A DNA stretch of 64,000 nt from Mesorhizobium comanense (GTDB lineage: Bacteria; Pseudomonadota; Alphaproteobacteria; Rhizobiales; Rhizobiaceae), in the NCBI RefSeq assembly GCF_005503535.1, contig NZ_SCNN01000023.1:1-64000 (forward strand), written 5' to 3'. Made by a program: the position numbers and the translations under genes. The notes under the pieces are model-generated. The model was given only the letters and a program-made list of their open reading frames with translations. It did not search any database and was not told the DNA's origin. This document shows, piece by piece, positions 17,463 to 26,226 of this stretch; position 1 is the first letter of the stretch; each line of letters begins with the position of its first letter.

Positions 17463-18239
17463 CTAGCCCCGGTAGCGCGTCAGCCGCAGCGCGATCAGCG
17501 TCAGGCCGATCGTCATCAGCAACAGGATGGTTGCGATGGCGTTGATCGAGGGGTCGAGCGTGGTCTTGATCTTGCCCCAGACGAAGGTCGAGATCGTGTT
17601 GCCGCCGCCGATCGTGAAAACCGCGATGATGAATTCGTCCAGCGACAGCGCGAAGGCGATCAGCGCCGCGCCCACGATCGCCGCCCGCATCTGCGGCAGC
17701 GTCACTTTCCAGAAGGTCTGCCATCGGCTCGCACCGAGGTCCCTCGCGGCCTCCAGCACAGTGAAGTCGAAGCTCGCCATGCGCGAGGCGATGACGGCGG
17801 CGACCAGCGGCTGCGTCACCAGCACATGGCCGCCGATGACCGCCGGGCGTCCGAGCGGCAGGCCGAGCCAGCGCACATAGAGCACCACCAGCGAGATGGC
17901 GATGACCAAGGGCGGCAACAGCACCGGCAGGCCGAGCAGTGCCAGCAGCGGCAGGCCAAGCCGGGTGCGCCATTCGGCGAAGGCATAGGCGGCGAGCGTG
18001 CCGGTGACCGTCGAGATGAGTGCTACCGGCAGCGCGATGGCCAGCGAATTGGTCAGAGCCGCATGGAAATCCGCATTGGCAAGGAGGTCGCGGTACCATT
18101 TCAGCGTCAGCTCGCCCATCGGAAAACTGATCAGCGCGTTGGAGCTGAACGAGAAGACGGCGACCAGCACCAGCGGCCCGAGCAGGAAGGCCGACAGCAG
18201 CCCCATCACCAGCGGCCAGGCGAAAGACCCGATACGCAT
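17463..18239 (-). CDS. ABC transporter permease (PotC-like)
   Basis: 258 residues with about six membrane spans. The EAA loop is clear: LEAARDLGASRWQTFWKVTL, followed by P. It is of the spermidine/putrescine-type family that moves polyamines, opines and related compounds. The start MRIGSFAWPL overlaps the upstream permease stop (ATGA at 18239). Last gene of the 21299-17463 operon. Pairs with the product of 18239-19084. Confidence 0.9.
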   Translation of the reverse strand: MRIGSFAWPLVMGLLSAFLLGPLVLVAVFSFSSNALISFPMGELTLKWYRDLLANADFHAALTNSLAIALPVALISTVTGTLAAYAFAEWRTRLGLPLLALLGLPVLLPPLVIAISLVVLYVRWLGLPLGRPAVIGGHVLVTQPLVAAVIASRMASFDFTVLEAARDLGASRWQTFWKVTLPQMRAAIVGAALIAFALSLDEFIIAVFTIGGGNTISTFVWGKIKTTLDPSINAIATILLLMTIGLTLIALRLTRYRG

Positions 18240-19084
18240 CACCCGCGCCTCCCCACGATCGCCAGCCATACCGCCGCTATGACCAGCGCCGACACCCCCA
18301 TCAGCGAGAACGACATCGCCGCCCCCACCGGCCAGTTGAAGCGCGTGGAGAATTCGCTGACGATGAACTGGCCGAGCATGATGCCGCTGCCGCCGCCGAG
18401 GAACATCGGCGTCACATAGTCGCCGGCGGCACTGAGAAAACAGATGGCGAAGGCGGCGACGAGACCCGCTTTGCATTGCGGCAGCACGACCCTGACCAGC
18501 GTCGCCCACGGCGATGCACCAAGATCGCGCGCGGCCTCCAGCGTGATGTCGGGCACGTTGCGCAGCGCCGAGTAGATCGGCAGGATGGCGAAGGGCAGCA
18601 GGAAATGCGCCAGCGCCACGATGACGGCGCCGCGGTTGAAGATGAACCAGGTGACCGGCGCGTCGACCAGGCCAAGCCAGATCAACGCGGAGTTGAGGAT
18701 GCCGTTGGCGCTGAGAATGGCCTTCCACGAATAGATCTTGACCAGATAGCCGCCGAACAGCGTGATCATCGTGGCGAGGATGAAGAGATCGCCATAACGC
18801 CCGGAACGGAAACGCGCGCCATAGGCAAAGACGAAACCGACCGTCACGCACAGCAGCGCCACCGCGGCCGCGATCAGCATTGTCGAGATGAAGAGCGGCC
18901 CGTAGAACGAGAAGGTTCTTGCATAGGCGTCGGGCGAAAAGCCGGGCACCAGCCTGTACGACTTGACCGACCAGAAGCTGACCGCAAACAGCAGCGCTAT
19001 CGGCACGAAGAACAGGCCGGTCAGGATGCCGAAGGCCGGAAACAGCGCCAGCCCGCGGCGCAGGGCGCGCGGCCAGCCGGTCAT
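18239..19084 (-). CDS. ABC transporter permease (PotB-like)
   Basis: 281 residues. N-terminal span at about 12-36 (ALFPAFGILTGLFFVPIALL). The EAA loop reads LEAARDLGASPWATLVRVVL. PotB-type member of the importer; overlaps both the ATPase gene (19081-19084) and the second permease by four bases, so the operon is translationally coupled throughout. Confidence 0.9.
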   Translation of the reverse strand: MTGWPRALRRGLALFPAFGILTGLFFVPIALLFAVSFWSVKSYRLVPGFSPDAYARTFSFYGPLFISTMLIAAAVALLCVTVGFVFAYGARFRSGRYGDLFILATMITLFGGYLVKIYSWKAILSANGILNSALIWLGLVDAPVTWFIFNRGAVIVALAHFLLPFAILPIYSALRNVPDITLEAARDLGASPWATLVRVVLPQCKAGLVAAFAICFLSAAGDYVTPMFLGGGSGIMLGQFIVSEFSTRFNWPVGAAMSFSLMGVSALVIAAVWLAIVGRRG

Positions 19085-20181
19085 GCCGCCACCCCGACTT
19101 CGCTGAGCGCTTTGTCGGCCCAGCGCACCGTCACTGTCATGCCTGGCCGAAACGCCTCACCGTCACGCGGGTCGCTGAGCCGCGCCACAAGTGTCTCGCC
19201 ATTGCCGATCGACAAGGTGACGCGCGCCTCCCCGCCCAGCAGCAGCATCTCCTCGACCGTGCAGCGGAGGGCCGTCCCCTCGGGCGCGCTGCCGGCCGGC
19301 GTCGCCGCGTCGAGCCGCAGCGCTTCGGGCCGCAGCACGAAAGTTGTCTGGCCCTGCCGGCCGGGAGAGGAGAAGCGCGCGCCAAGGGCCAGTTCCACAT
19401 GGTCGCCGCGCCGGATGCCGGGCAGGATGTTGGTGTCGCCGACGAATTGCGAAACGAACAGCGTGTTCGGGCGCATATAGACGTCCTGCGGCACGCCGGC
19501 CTGCTCGATGCGGCCCTCATTCATGACGATCAGGTTATCGGCCAGCGAGAAGGCCTCGCTCTGGTCATGGGTGACGAAGATGAAGGTGCCGCCGGTCTCG
19601 CGGTGGATGCGGCGCAGCTCCGTCTGCATGGCCTGGCGCAGCTTCAGGTCGAGCGCGGCGAGCGGCTCGTCCAGGAGCAGGATCAGCGGCCGCATGATCA
19701 GCGCCCGCGCCAGCGCCACGCGCTGCTGCTGCCCGCCGGACAAAGCACTGATGCGGCGGCTGGCGAAGTCTTCCAGCCGGACCAGCCGCAGCGCCTCGGC
19801 GACACGCTGATCTATTTCCGGGCGCGGCCGCCGGGCGATCGACAGGCCGAAGCCGACATTCTCGGCCACGCTCATATGCGGGAACAGGCCATAGCCCTGG
19901 AACACCATGTTGGTCGGCCGGTTTTCCGGGCCGAGTCTGGTCACGTCGCGGCCGCCGATCTCGACTTTGCCCGTGCTCGGCTCGGCAAAGCCGGCGATCA
20001 GACGCAGAAGCGTGGACTTGCCGCAGCCGGACGGTCCCAGGATCGCCGTGAACGATCCTTGCCGGACTTCCAGATCGATAGGATGCAGGGCAACGGCCGC
20101 GCCATAGCGCTTGGTTACCCCTGAAACGCGCAGGAGAGGCGGTTTGGCCGCCTCCCCGCCTGCCGGGACATCGATGTTCAT
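19081..20181 (-). CDS. ABC transporter ATP-binding protein (PotA-like)
   Basis: 366 residues. Walker A GPSGCGKST, Q-loop VFQGYGLFPHMS, signature LSGGQQQRVALARALI, Walker B LLLDEPLAALD, H-loop FVTHDQSEAFS, then a TOBE domain. All motifs are canonical. Length fits PotA-type ATPases. It is the second gene of the operon and overlaps the binding-protein gene before it (20178-20181). Confidence 0.93.
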   Translation of the reverse strand: MNIDVPAGGEAAKPPLLRVSGVTKRYGAAVALHPIDLEVRQGSFTAILGPSGCGKSTLLRLIAGFAEPSTGKVEIGGRDVTRLGPENRPTNMVFQGYGLFPHMSVAENVGFGLSIARRPRPEIDQRVAEALRLVRLEDFASRRISALSGGQQQRVALARALIMRPLILLLDEPLAALDLKLRQAMQTELRRIHRETGGTFIFVTHDQSEAFSLADNLIVMNEGRIEQAGVPQDVYMRPNTLFVSQFVGDTNILPGIRRGDHVELALGARFSSPGRQGQTTFVLRPEALRLDAATPAGSAPEGTALRCTVEEMLLLGGEARVTLSIGNGETLVARLSDPRDGEAFRPGMTVTVRWADKALSEVGVAA

Positions 20182-21299
20182 GCTTGCAGGAAACGCTGGT
20201 ATTCGTCCTGGACCTGATCGTACGTGGCGTGCGTGCCATCGCTTTCGGCCGGCCAGAAGGGATTGAACTTGGCGCGTTCGAGCAGTTTGTCGAGATTGCC
20301 GTACTGATAGATGGCGCGATTGGCGTCATCGACCAGCGCCACGGCATCGCCGTTGACGACAGCCTGCGTCAGTTCGGCGGCGAGCACGGCCTGCGCCTTG
20401 GGCGAGACCGCCTGGGCGAGCGCCTTGTAGGCGAGATCGCGGTTGGCCGCGCTCTTGGGAATGACGATCGTGTCCATGTAGGCCATGGCGCCTTCGCCGG
20501 GCAGCACATAGGCGAGTTTCTTGCCCTTCTTGTCGGCGAAGCCGACCTGCGCGTCCCAGCCTATGGCCGAGATCACCACCTCGCCGCGCGCGAACAGGTC
20601 GGTCGCCTCGCCATAGTTTGGCGAGAAGGTACGGGCATGTTCCTTCTTGATCTTGATCAGGAAGTCGACCGTCTCCTTCAGTTCCGCCGTCGTCAGCCGG
20701 GTGGGCGTCTTGGTTCCCGTCACGATCTGCGACCAGGTGGAGATCAGCCCCGAAATGTCGTCGGTCAGCGCCACCTTGCCCTTGTATTCGTCCTTCAGGC
20801 AATCCTTCCACGAGGTCGGCGCGTCGGGGATGGCGGCCGGATCATAGACCATGGGCAGCGTTCCCCAGGTGAAGGGCACCGCGTAGAGCTTGCCGTCGTG
20901 CCGGATCGAATCGACATCGAGGAAGCGCGGGAAGATCTTGGCCAGGTCAGGCACGAGGCTTTCATCGATCGGCTCGATCAGGTCGGCGCCGACCATGATC
21001 GGGACATGGCCGAAATAGATGGTGGCGAGGTCGACGGAGCCGCCGGCCTGCAGCTTGGTGATGATCTCCTCATTGCCGGCGATGTAGGTGGTGGCGAGGT
21101 CGATACCGTTGTCGGCCAGGAAAGTGCCCTGCTTCAGCGCGGTGTCATAACCCTGCCAGCCCATCCAGTTCAGCGTCGTCGCGGCCCTTGCGCCTCGCGA
21201 CCCGGCCAGGGTGCCAGCCGCCACCGTCGCGGCGGCGCCCGCAAGCAGCGACCTTCGGTCGAGGCGCACGCGGGAAAACAGTTCATCCAGTTTCGTCAT
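20178..21299 (-). CDS. ABC transporter binding protein (PotD/spermidine-type) with Tat-like signal
   Basis: 373 residues from MTKLDELFSRV. The N-terminus has a twin-arginine motif (LDRRSLLAG) and a hydrophobic stretch ending GARA, so export may use the Tat route. Mature part: LNWMGWQGYDTALKQGTFLA, LATTYIAGNEEIITKLQAGG, typical of PotD-like proteins. First gene of the operon, 14 bases past the stop of the TetR gene, so the regulator is probably co-transcribed. Substrate unknown; the lyase and cyclodeaminase-like genes nearby suggest an amino-acid-derived compound. Confidence 0.9.
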   Translation of the reverse strand: MTKLDELFSRVRLDRRSLLAGAAATVAAGTLAGSRGARAATTLNWMGWQGYDTALKQGTFLADNGIDLATTYIAGNEEIITKLQAGGSVDLATIYFGHVPIMVGADLIEPIDESLVPDLAKIFPRFLDVDSIRHDGKLYAVPFTWGTLPMVYDPAAIPDAPTSWKDCLKDEYKGKVALTDDISGLISTWSQIVTGTKTPTRLTTAELKETVDFLIKIKKEHARTFSPNYGEATDLFARGEVVISAIGWDAQVGFADKKGKKLAYVLPGEGAMAYMDTIVIPKSAANRDLAYKALAQAVSPKAQAVLAAELTQAVVNGDAVALVDDANRAIYQYGNLDKLLERAKFNPFWPAESDGTHATYDQVQDEYQRFLQA

Positions 21300-21313
21300 G
21301 TCGGTTCCTCTCC

Positions 21314-21949
21314 TTATTTTTTCTTGTTCGGGGCCTTCGCCGTGGAAGCGGCCTCCTCCCGGCGCGCCGGGATCTGGCCCGGCAGGCCCTCGCCGCGCGT
21401 CCACGCCAGAAGCCGCTGCTCCACGGCATCCTTCAGGTCCTCGTCGTAGCGCATCAGATTGAAGCTCTCGGCGAACCACATGCCGTCATTGGCCATGCGG
21501 ATGATGGTTGCGAGCACCGGATCGAGCCCGTCGGCCTCGATGGCGCGCTGATGGCGGGCGCCCTGCTGGCGCACGATCTCCACCTTCTCGGGAAAATTGG
21601 CGAGCGCGGCGGTGATGGCGCCGTTGACCTTGCTGAACGCCTTGCCGGTGATCGCTTCGCCATGGCGCGTGGCAACGACATAGGACCGCGTGTTGCGCCC
21701 CAGCGTGTCCTGGTCGTCGCAGATGGCTTCGGCCCATGCGGTATCGAAGCGCATGACGAAGCGTTCGATCATCGCCTGGGCGAGCGCATCCTTGCTGCCG
21801 AAATGATAGAGCGTCGTGCCCTTGCTGACGCCAGCCTGCGCCGCGACGGCGTCGAAGGTCAGGCTGCTGACGCCATCCTTCTCCACCACGATCTCGGCCG
21901 CGTCCAGGATGCGGTCCCGCGTGCTTCGCTTGGGCTTGTCATTTTTCAT
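21314..21949 (-). CDS. TetR-family transcriptional regulator
   Basis: 211 residues. The N-terminal helix-turn-helix is standard: TRDRILDAAEIVVEKDG, then FDAVAAQAGVSKGTTLYHFG with SKDALAQAMIERF. It precedes the Pot-like operon on the same strand and faces the bicupin gene. A palindromic operator lies 13-52 bases upstream (21962-22001), so it likely represses itself, the importer and perhaps the bicupin-kinase pair until its ligand appears. Confidence 0.92.
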   Translation of the reverse strand: MKNDKPKRSTRDRILDAAEIVVEKDGVSSLTFDAVAAQAGVSKGTTLYHFGSKDALAQAMIERFVMRFDTAWAEAICDDQDTLGRNTRSYVVATRHGEAITGKAFSKVNGAITAALANFPEKVEIVRQQGARHQRAIEADGLDPVLATIIRMANDGMWFAESFNLMRYDEDLKDAVEQRLLAWTRGEGLPGQIPARREEAASTAKAPNKKK

Positions 21950-21961
21950 GTTGCGTTTTTC

Positions 21962-22001
21962 CTGACTGGCCGGTACATGATTTTTGTACTGACCAGTCAG
22001 T
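21962..22001. promoter_or_regulatory. candidate TetR operator pair in divergent promoter
   Basis: ACTGAC-CA-GTCAGT at 21988-22001 is a palindrome with six-base arms, the usual form of a TetR-family site. A related copy TGACTGGCCGGTAC (21963-21976) is the inverted counterpart of GTACTGACCAGTCA (21987-22000), matching at 12 of 14 positions. The two lie between the TetR gene and the bicupin gene, where a self-repressing TetR protein would bind. Confidence 0.65.
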
Positions 22002-22036
22002 TCAATGTCAACGCATAATCAATGTCAACGCATAAT
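22002..22036. repeat. 17-bp tandem duplication
   Basis: TCAATGTCAACGCATAA occurs twice in a row (22002-22018 and 22019-22035), directly after the operator and 19 bases before the bicupin start codon. It places a second in-frame ATG (22022) inside the second copy, but the supported start is 22055. It looks like a recent slippage duplication in the 5' leader. Confidence 0.85.
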
Positions 22037-22054
22037 TCGAGAGGCAGCCGCGCC

Positions 22055-22912
22055 ATGAGCTACAAGAAATCCCCGCGCCCGACATTCACCGAAGCGACGG
22101 AGATTCCGTACCAGAGCGTGACGCGCTTCCTGTGGGGCGACGAGGCCACCGGCTTCGTCGACGACTACATCTACGCCTCGACCGACAAGATCCATCAGCT
22201 GGTGTTCGGGCTGCCGCCGCATGGCGCCTTCCGGCACTCGAAGGACCGCCCCACCGTGTTCGGCGCCGACGAGGTGCTCTATGTGCTGAGCGGCACCTAT
22301 GGCTCGGCCAATCCCGAAACCGGCGAAGTGCACGTCGCCAAAAAGGGCGAGGCGATCTTCTTTCGCAAGGACACCTGGCATCACGGCTTCAGCCTGTCCG
22401 ACGAACCGTTGCAGGTGCTCGAATATTTCGCGCCACCGCCCTCGACCGGCACGTCGAACCCCTACGCGAAGTCGCGGCCCTATGTCGAAAACTCCATCTA
22501 CCAGCGCAAGGAACTGATCGGGGATTGGCCGATGGCCTCGGCCAGGGCACAGGAAAAGGCGACCATGCGCGTCATCCGCGAGGCCGACCTGCTGTGGGAA
22601 CTCGACGGCGCCGACCAGGGCGTGCTGACCGGCCTGTTCGCCTCGACCGACCAGCTCACCGTCGGCCGCACCACCGTCATGTCGGGGCGCCCGTCACTGC
22701 CGCAGAAACATGGCGGCGACGAGTGCCTCTATGTCACGTCGGGCGTGCTGCGTGTCCACGTGCCTGAGAATGAAGGCCGCACCTGGTTCGAACTCCACCC
22801 CGGCGACGGCTTCTTCACCCCGGCCGGAACCGCGCATCAATACTGGAACATGGGCGGTGAGCCGGCCGTGTTCGTCTTCGGTGTCGCGCCGCACTATCTG
22901 CAGCGGCAGTGA
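22055..22912 (+). CDS. bicupin protein
   Basis: 285 residues; start MSYKKSPRP follows GAGAGG, while the longer frame starts within the duplicated leader. Two cupin barrels: one with ADEVLYVLSGTYG and GEAIFFRKDTWHHGFS (about 76-120), one with QKHGGDECLYVTSGVLRVHV and PGDGFFTPAGTAHQYW (about 220-270). The metal-binding His/Glu pattern looks intact in the second and partial in the first. Bicupins include isomerases, dioxygenases and aminohydrolases; the reaction here is unknown. The stop overlaps the GTG start of the kinase gene, and the promoter shares the TetR operator. Confidence 0.8.
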   Translation: MSYKKSPRPTFTEATEIPYQSVTRFLWGDEATGFVDDYIYASTDKIHQLVFGLPPHGAFRHSKDRPTVFGADEVLYVLSGTYGSANPETGEVHVAKKGEAIFFRKDTWHHGFSLSDEPLQVLEYFAPPPSTGTSNPYAKSRPYVENSIYQRKELIGDWPMASARAQEKATMRVIREADLLWELDGADQGVLTGLFASTDQLTVGRTTVMSGRPSLPQKHGGDECLYVTSGVLRVHVPENEGRTWFELHPGDGFFTPAGTAHQYWNMGGEPAVFVFGVAPHYLQRQ

Positions 22913-23853
22913 AAGCGGTGAGCGCCTCTCAGGACATTGCGATCGGCGTTGATATCGGTGGCAGCAAGACTGCCATCGGCATCGTCGACCGGGGCAGTGG
23001 CACGGTCCTGCACGGCACGCTTGTGCCAACGCCGCCGCGCGGCAGGACCGGCGCGGCGTTTCTGGAGGACATCGCCAGCACCGCGACACGGATGGCGGAG
23101 CGTTTCGACAAGCCGCGCCCGCTGGGCATCGGCATCTGCGAACTGATCGACCGCGACGGCGAGATCGCCAGCAGCCATCGCATCGACATAACCCGGCAGC
23201 AGATCCGCGATGCCTTCCATGATTTCGGCGACGTCGCGGTCGATTCCGATATCCGCGCCGCGGCCAGCGCCGAGGCGCTTTTCGGGCATGGCCGGGGACG
23301 TGGTCACTGGATTTATGTCAACGCCGGAACCGGCATCGCCAGCGTGCTGATGAACGGCGCCGAATGCTATGTCGGCGCGCATGGCTGGGTTTACAGCCTC
23401 GGCATGAGCCCGGTCGATCTCAGCCTGCCGGAAATGGCCGGCTCCGTGCTGGTCGAGGAGGTCAGCGGCGGCTCGGGCCTTGTTGCGCTGGCGCAGCGCA
23501 GGGGTCTGCAGGTCAACGCCGTGCATGAACTGACGGCAGCGGCCGGATCGGGCTCGCAGGATGCCATCGCCGTGCTGGCCGCCGGTGGTCGCGTCCTGGG
23601 CTCGGCCCTCGCCTTGCTCGTCAACACGCTCGATCCCGAAGCGATCATCATCGGCGGAGGCGTCGTCGCGGATTCCGGCCCCTACTGGAACAATCTGGTT
23701 GCCGCCGTCAGGCAGCATGTCTGGCATCAGCCGGCCAAGGGCGTTCCCGTGCTGCGTTCGGCGCTCTCCAATCAGGCCGGGCTTATCGGTGCGGCGCTGG
23801 CGCCGAGACCCGCCTTCGCGGTCTCGCCAGCCTCCGCTGCCGCACGCTCCTGA
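22909..23853 (+). CDS. ROK-family sugar kinase-like protein
   Basis: 314 residues from GTG (GTGA overlap with the bicupin stop). The ATP phosphate-binding motif is present (IAIGVDIGGSKTAIGIVD) and the second ROK segment reads YVNAGTGIASVLMNGAECYV. The usual ExGH catalytic segment and the CxCGxxGC zinc motif are absent; the matching area reads GAHGWVYSLGMSPVD. It may phosphorylate an unusual sugar or act otherwise. It converges on the PanB-like gene with a gap of six bases. Confidence 0.8.
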   Translation: MKAVSASQDIAIGVDIGGSKTAIGIVDRGSGTVLHGTLVPTPPRGRTGAAFLEDIASTATRMAERFDKPRPLGIGICELIDRDGEIASSHRIDITRQQIRDAFHDFGDVAVDSDIRAAASAEALFGHGRGRGHWIYVNAGTGIASVLMNGAECYVGAHGWVYSLGMSPVDLSLPEMAGSVLVEEVSGGSGLVALAQRRGLQVNAVHELTAAAGSGSQDAIAVLAAGGRVLGSALALLVNTLDPEAIIIGGGVVADSGPYWNNLVAAVRQHVWHQPAKGVPVLRSALSNQAGLIGAALAPRPAFAVSPASAAARS

Positions 23854-23859
23854 CCGTCT

Positions 23860-24663
23860 CTATCTCGCGCCGACCTTGTCCAGGAACAGCCGCAGCTCGG
23901 TCGGGTCCATGTGCACGACGTGCCTGTCCTCGGGATAGGCGCCGCTGTTGACGTCGGCGACATATTCGGAGAATGCCGCCACCCGTTCGGCCTGCAGCCG
24001 GTCATACTCGGCGGCGAAGTTGCGGTAGACTTTGGAATGGCGCGGCATGTGGCCGCGATTGGTGCCGAGAATGTCCTCGGCGAACAGATATTGCGCGTCG
24101 CAGCCCGTGCCCGCGCCCATCGACAGCATGATCAGCGGCGTGCGCTCCGAGATCGCCTTGGCGACCTCCACCGGCACCACCTCGATCTCGGCGCCGATGG
24201 CGCCTGCCGCCTCGAGCTGCTTCACCGCCTCGAAAACCTGCATGGCGGTCTCGGCGGTCTTGCCGACCGCCTTGAAGCCGCCGGTCCAGGTCGCGCGGGA
24301 GGGGATCAGGCCGACATGGCCAATGACCGGTATGGCATCGTCGGCCATCCGCTTGATGGTGGCGTAGCCGGCGCTGCAATAGACCGCGTCAGCCCCGGCC
24401 TTGTAGAGCCGGAAGGCCCAGCGGACAAAGTCGTCGGCCGTACCGATCTCGAAGAAGTTTTCGCCGGGCATGGTGAACAGGCTGGGCGCGGCATCACGGT
24501 ACTCGGGGTTGAGCACCAGTTCGGGCGGCACCGAGACGATATCGACCCCTGCCCGCTCGGCGGCCTGCGCCTCGTCCAGCGTCAGCACGCGCAGCATGGT
24601 CAATTGGCGCTTGCCCTTCATGGCGCGCAGGTCGGCTACGGTCGGTCTCTTTCGGCTCATCAA
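23860..24663 (-). CDS. PanB-like (ketopantoate hydroxymethyltransferase fold) protein, divergent active site
   Basis: 267 residues, close to PanB (about 264). Fold-defining segments match: IPVIGHVGLIPS, EVVPVEVAKAIS, then MGAGTGCDAQYLFAEDILG and a tail VNSGAYPEDRHVVHM like the PanB end. The two metal-binding Asp regions are altered: VGDSLG is replaced by VSVPPEL (44-50), ADLPF by FTMPGEN (63-69). The active-site Lys of KIEGG reads YCSAG (95-99). So classical ketopantoate synthesis is doubtful; a related C-C bond enzyme of the same barrel is more likely. Last gene of the catabolic block, after the Rieske gene. Confidence 0.8.
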   Translation of the reverse strand: MMSRKRPTVADLRAMKGKRQLTMLRVLTLDEAQAAERAGVDIVSVPPELVLNPEYRDAAPSLFTMPGENFFEIGTADDFVRWAFRLYKAGADAVYCSAGYATIKRMADDAIPVIGHVGLIPSRATWTGGFKAVGKTAETAMQVFEAVKQLEAAGAIGAEIEVVPVEVAKAISERTPLIMLSMGAGTGCDAQYLFAEDILGTNRGHMPRHSKVYRNFAAEYDRLQAERVAAFSEYVADVNSGAYPEDRHVVHMDPTELRLFLDKVGAR

Positions 24664-24720
24664 AAACTCCTCATGTCTGCTTGGCTGTCGCGGCGCCGGC
24701 TGGGCTGATCCTGCCGCACT

Positions 24721-25032
24721 TCAGATCTGGATCATCACCTTGCCGGCATCGACTTTCACCGGATAGGTCGCGAGATTGACGCAGACCGGCGCGCCCTTGG
24801 CCTGGCCGGTCTTGTAGTTGAAGCGGCCATTGTGCTTGGGGCATTCGATGATGTCGTCCATGACAAGCCCGTCGGCGAGATGCGTCTTCTCGTGGGTGCA
24901 GAAACCATCGGTGGCGAAGAATTCATCGTCGGGAGACCGATAGATGGCGAAGGTTCGCCCGTCATGGTCGAAGCGGATGACATCTTCTTCCTCGACATCG
25001 TCCACCGCGCACGCCTCGATCCAGTCGGCCAT
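24721..25032 (-). CDS. Rieske [2Fe-2S] ferredoxin, MocE-like
   Basis: 103 residues. Rieske cluster ligands are clear: C45-T-H47 and C64-x2-H67 (FCTHEKTHLAD and ECPKHNGRF). Small soluble Rieske ferredoxins of this type pass electrons to non-heme iron oxygenases. It lies 29 bases after the MocD-like oxygenase gene, matching the mocD-mocE order known from rhizopine catabolism in Sinorhizobium. No ferredoxin reductase (MocF) is next to it. Confidence 0.9.
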   Translation of the reverse strand: MADWIEACAVDDVEEEDVIRFDHDGRTFAIYRSPDDEFFATDGFCTHEKTHLADGLVMDDIIECPKHNGRFNYKTGQAKGAPVCVNLATYPVKVDAGKVMIQI

Positions 25033-25061
25033 TCTCGTTCTCCCGCAATCGTGCGCGACCG

Positions 25062-26144
25062 CTATTCGGCCGCCGCCGACATGTCGACCTCATGGAATTC
25101 GCCGCGATAGGGCCTGGCCGTCGGCGGCAATTCACGCTTGAGATAGAAATCCTCGTATTTCAGCTGCCTGAGCAGCACCGGCCAAACCTCGCGATAGGCG
25201 TGCCACATGGATAGATTCGGCTCGGGCAGGTCGTGCTTGATCAGTTCGTGCAGCCTTGGCAGCGCGTGGTAGGGCACCATGGGGAACATGTGATGCTCGA
25301 CGTGATAATTCATGTTCCAGTAGATGAACCGGCTGATCGGGTTCATGTAGACGGTTCGCGTGTTGAGCCGGTGGTCGACGACATTGTCGGCGAGCCCGAT
25401 ATGCTGCAGCAGGCCCGTCGTCACCATGTGCCAGGTGCCGTAGAGGCGCGGCAGGCCGACCAGCACCAGCGGTATCCATGAACGCAGGGCGATCGCAAGC
25501 GCGATCGTCGCGACATAGATGGCGACGTGCCAGCGGGCCGCCACGACAGCCTTGTTGAGTTCCATCTCGGGAATGTAGCTCTTCTCGTCGTCCGACAATT
25601 TGCCGAAGGCCTGGCGCACCAGCGTCGGCAGCGAATAGCGGAAGTCGAGAATCCCGGTGAAGGCGAGCCCGGCCTTCAACAGGTCCGGCGGCCGCATGAC
25701 GGCGATCTCGGCATCGCGGCCGACGATGATCGTGTCTGTGTGGTGGCGCGCATGGCTCCAGCGCCACTGTACGGGATTGCGCATCAGCATGAACGAAGCG
25801 ATGTGATAGACGACGTCGTTCATCCAGCGCGTGCGGAAAGCCGTGCCGTGGCCGCATTCGTGCCAGCGCGAGTCGCTCGACGAGCCGTAGAGCACGCCAT
25901 AGACGAACAGGAACGGCACCACCCACCACGTGCCCCAGAACCAGACGATACCGGCGGCCGAGCCCAGGATCGCGGCGATCCAGATGATGGTGTCGCGGAT
26001 AGCCGGACCATCGGAGCGCTGCATCAGCTCCTTCATCGCCTTGCGCGGCACGTCGGTATGATACCACTCGGCCGAGGCGAGCCCGGTCTCGATCGCCCGT
26101 CGGGTGCTTTCGCCGACCAGGCTGTAGTCGCGTTTTCTTGCCAT
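25062..26144 (-). CDS. membrane di-iron oxygenase / fatty-acid desaturase family, MocD-like
   Basis: 360 residues from MARKRDYSL. The three histidine boxes of the desaturase/hydroxylase family are complete: HECGH (95-99), HARHH (131-135), HVEHH (281-285). Membrane spans lie at about 53-88 and 206-232. MocD-type members hydroxylate or demethylate small molecules rather than lipids. Its electron donor is presumably the Rieske protein encoded next. The neighbouring isomerase, Gfo/Idh/MocA enzyme and sugar importers fit oxidation of a methylated polyol or inosamine. Confidence 0.87.
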   Translation of the reverse strand: MARKRDYSLVGESTRRAIETGLASAEWYHTDVPRKAMKELMQRSDGPAIRDTIIWIAAILGSAAGIVWFWGTWWVVPFLFVYGVLYGSSSDSRWHECGHGTAFRTRWMNDVVYHIASFMLMRNPVQWRWSHARHHTDTIIVGRDAEIAVMRPPDLLKAGLAFTGILDFRYSLPTLVRQAFGKLSDDEKSYIPEMELNKAVVAARWHVAIYVATIALAIALRSWIPLVLVGLPRLYGTWHMVTTGLLQHIGLADNVVDHRLNTRTVYMNPISRFIYWNMNYHVEHHMFPMVPYHALPRLHELIKHDLPEPNLSMWHAYREVWPVLLRQLKYEDFYLKRELPPTARPYRGEFHEVDMSAAAE

Positions 26145-26226
26145 CGTCGTCACAGCGACCTCCAATCTCTATGCATCGCTGGCAATCCGGTCCGCCGGCC
26201 GGAGGGCTTGCTTTGAAAATATACGC

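Noticed and set aside
23860..24663. Assignment as pantothenate-synthesis panB
   Set aside because: Key metal-binding and Lys positions are changed and no panC is adjacent, so only the family fold is claimed.
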